Shown one piece after another: positions 6,773-6,810 of a stretch of 6,810 nt of DNA. A program made the position numbers and the translations under genes. The DNA is from an uncultured Aquimarina sp. (GTDB lineage: Bacteria; Bacteroidota; Bacteroidia; Flavobacteriales; Flavobacteriaceae). The stretch spans positions 1-6,810 of the forward strand of contig CALGNG010000375.1 in assembly GCA_937958735.1 (NCBI GenBank), in the 5' to 3' direction. The notes under the pieces were generated by a model that worked only from the letters and a program-made list of their open reading frames with translations, was not told the origin of the DNA and searched no databases. Within the stretch, counting starts at the first letter, position 1; each line of letters starts with the position of its first letter.

Positions 6773-6810
6773 GCCGATGTAGCTCAGCTGGCTAGAGCAG
6801 CTGATTTGTA
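6773..6810 (+). tRNA. tRNA-Thr(UGU), 5' part, cut by window end
   Basis: The first 38 nt follow the tRNA pattern: acceptor strand GCCGATG (6773-6779), TA at positions 8-9, D stem GCTC/GAGC (6782-6785 and 6795-6798) around a loop with GG, base 26 A, and anticodon 5' stem GCTGA (6800-6804). The anticodon loop reads TTTGTA to the window edge, placing the anticodon TGT at 6807-6809, which decodes ACA (threonine). The T arm and acceptor 3' strand lie outside. In many flavobacteria the tRNA after hpf/raiA is a threonine tRNA leading a cluster of tRNAs and tuf, which agrees with this call. Confidence 0.92.

Noticed and set aside
5427..6810. Tyrosine recombinase near a tRNA as sign of an integrated island
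   Set aside because: The protein is Xer-length, reads away from any attachment site, is followed by hpf, and the xerC-hpf-tRNA order is a normal core arrangement in Bacteroidota. No direct repeat of the tRNA end can be seen.

Overview
The window looks like chromosomal DNA of a member of the Bacteroidota, most likely a flavobacterium. The DNA is AT-rich and genes start without clear Shine-Dalgarno sequences. The best promoter matches the Bacteroidota type (TTTG, 19-nt spacer, TAnnTTTG). The gene families and their order (xerC-like recombinase, short hpf/raiA, tRNA-Thr; BatA-like protein, dihydroorotase-like protein, Tic20-like small membrane protein) also fit. The assignment rests on gene content and my reading of the proteins, not on a database search.

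Left part (1-1723, + strand): the 3' end of a membrane sensor histidine kinase gene, cut by the window edge, followed 4 nt later by its OmpR/PhoB-type response regulator. The pair ends at a perfect 42-bp palindrome (1682-1723) that can act as a terminator from both sides, because the next operon converges on it.

Middle part (1747-5236, - strand): a three-gene operon. In transcription order it holds a 635-aa BatA/von Willebrand-type membrane protein, a dihydroorotase-like protein joined to it by an ATGA stop/start overlap, and a 110-aa three-helix membrane protein of the DUF4870/Tic20-like type starting 2 nt after the dihydroorotase-like stop. The dihydroorotase-like protein has lost almost all metal-ligand positions of the amidohydrolase fold and is probably not an active dihydroorotase.

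Right part (5427-6810, + strand): a GTG-started XerC/XerD-type tyrosine recombinase with its full catalytic set, a short ribosome hibernation factor, and the first half of tRNA-Thr(UGU). Between hpf and the tRNA lies a strong-looking promoter whose -7 element overlaps the 5' arm of a terminator-like hairpin. A second hairpin shares part of the first one's 3' arm. Read-through RNA from hpf and RNA started locally should therefore fold differently. This layout would let the tRNA operon (in related genomes usually continuing to further tRNAs and tuf) run independently of hpf.

I see no mobile element, CRISPR array, toxin-antitoxin pair or defence system. Most of the window is ordinary core genome. 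The parts most worth a second look are the degenerate dihydroorotase in its coupled operon and the overlapping promoter/terminator/hairpin arrangement before the tRNA.
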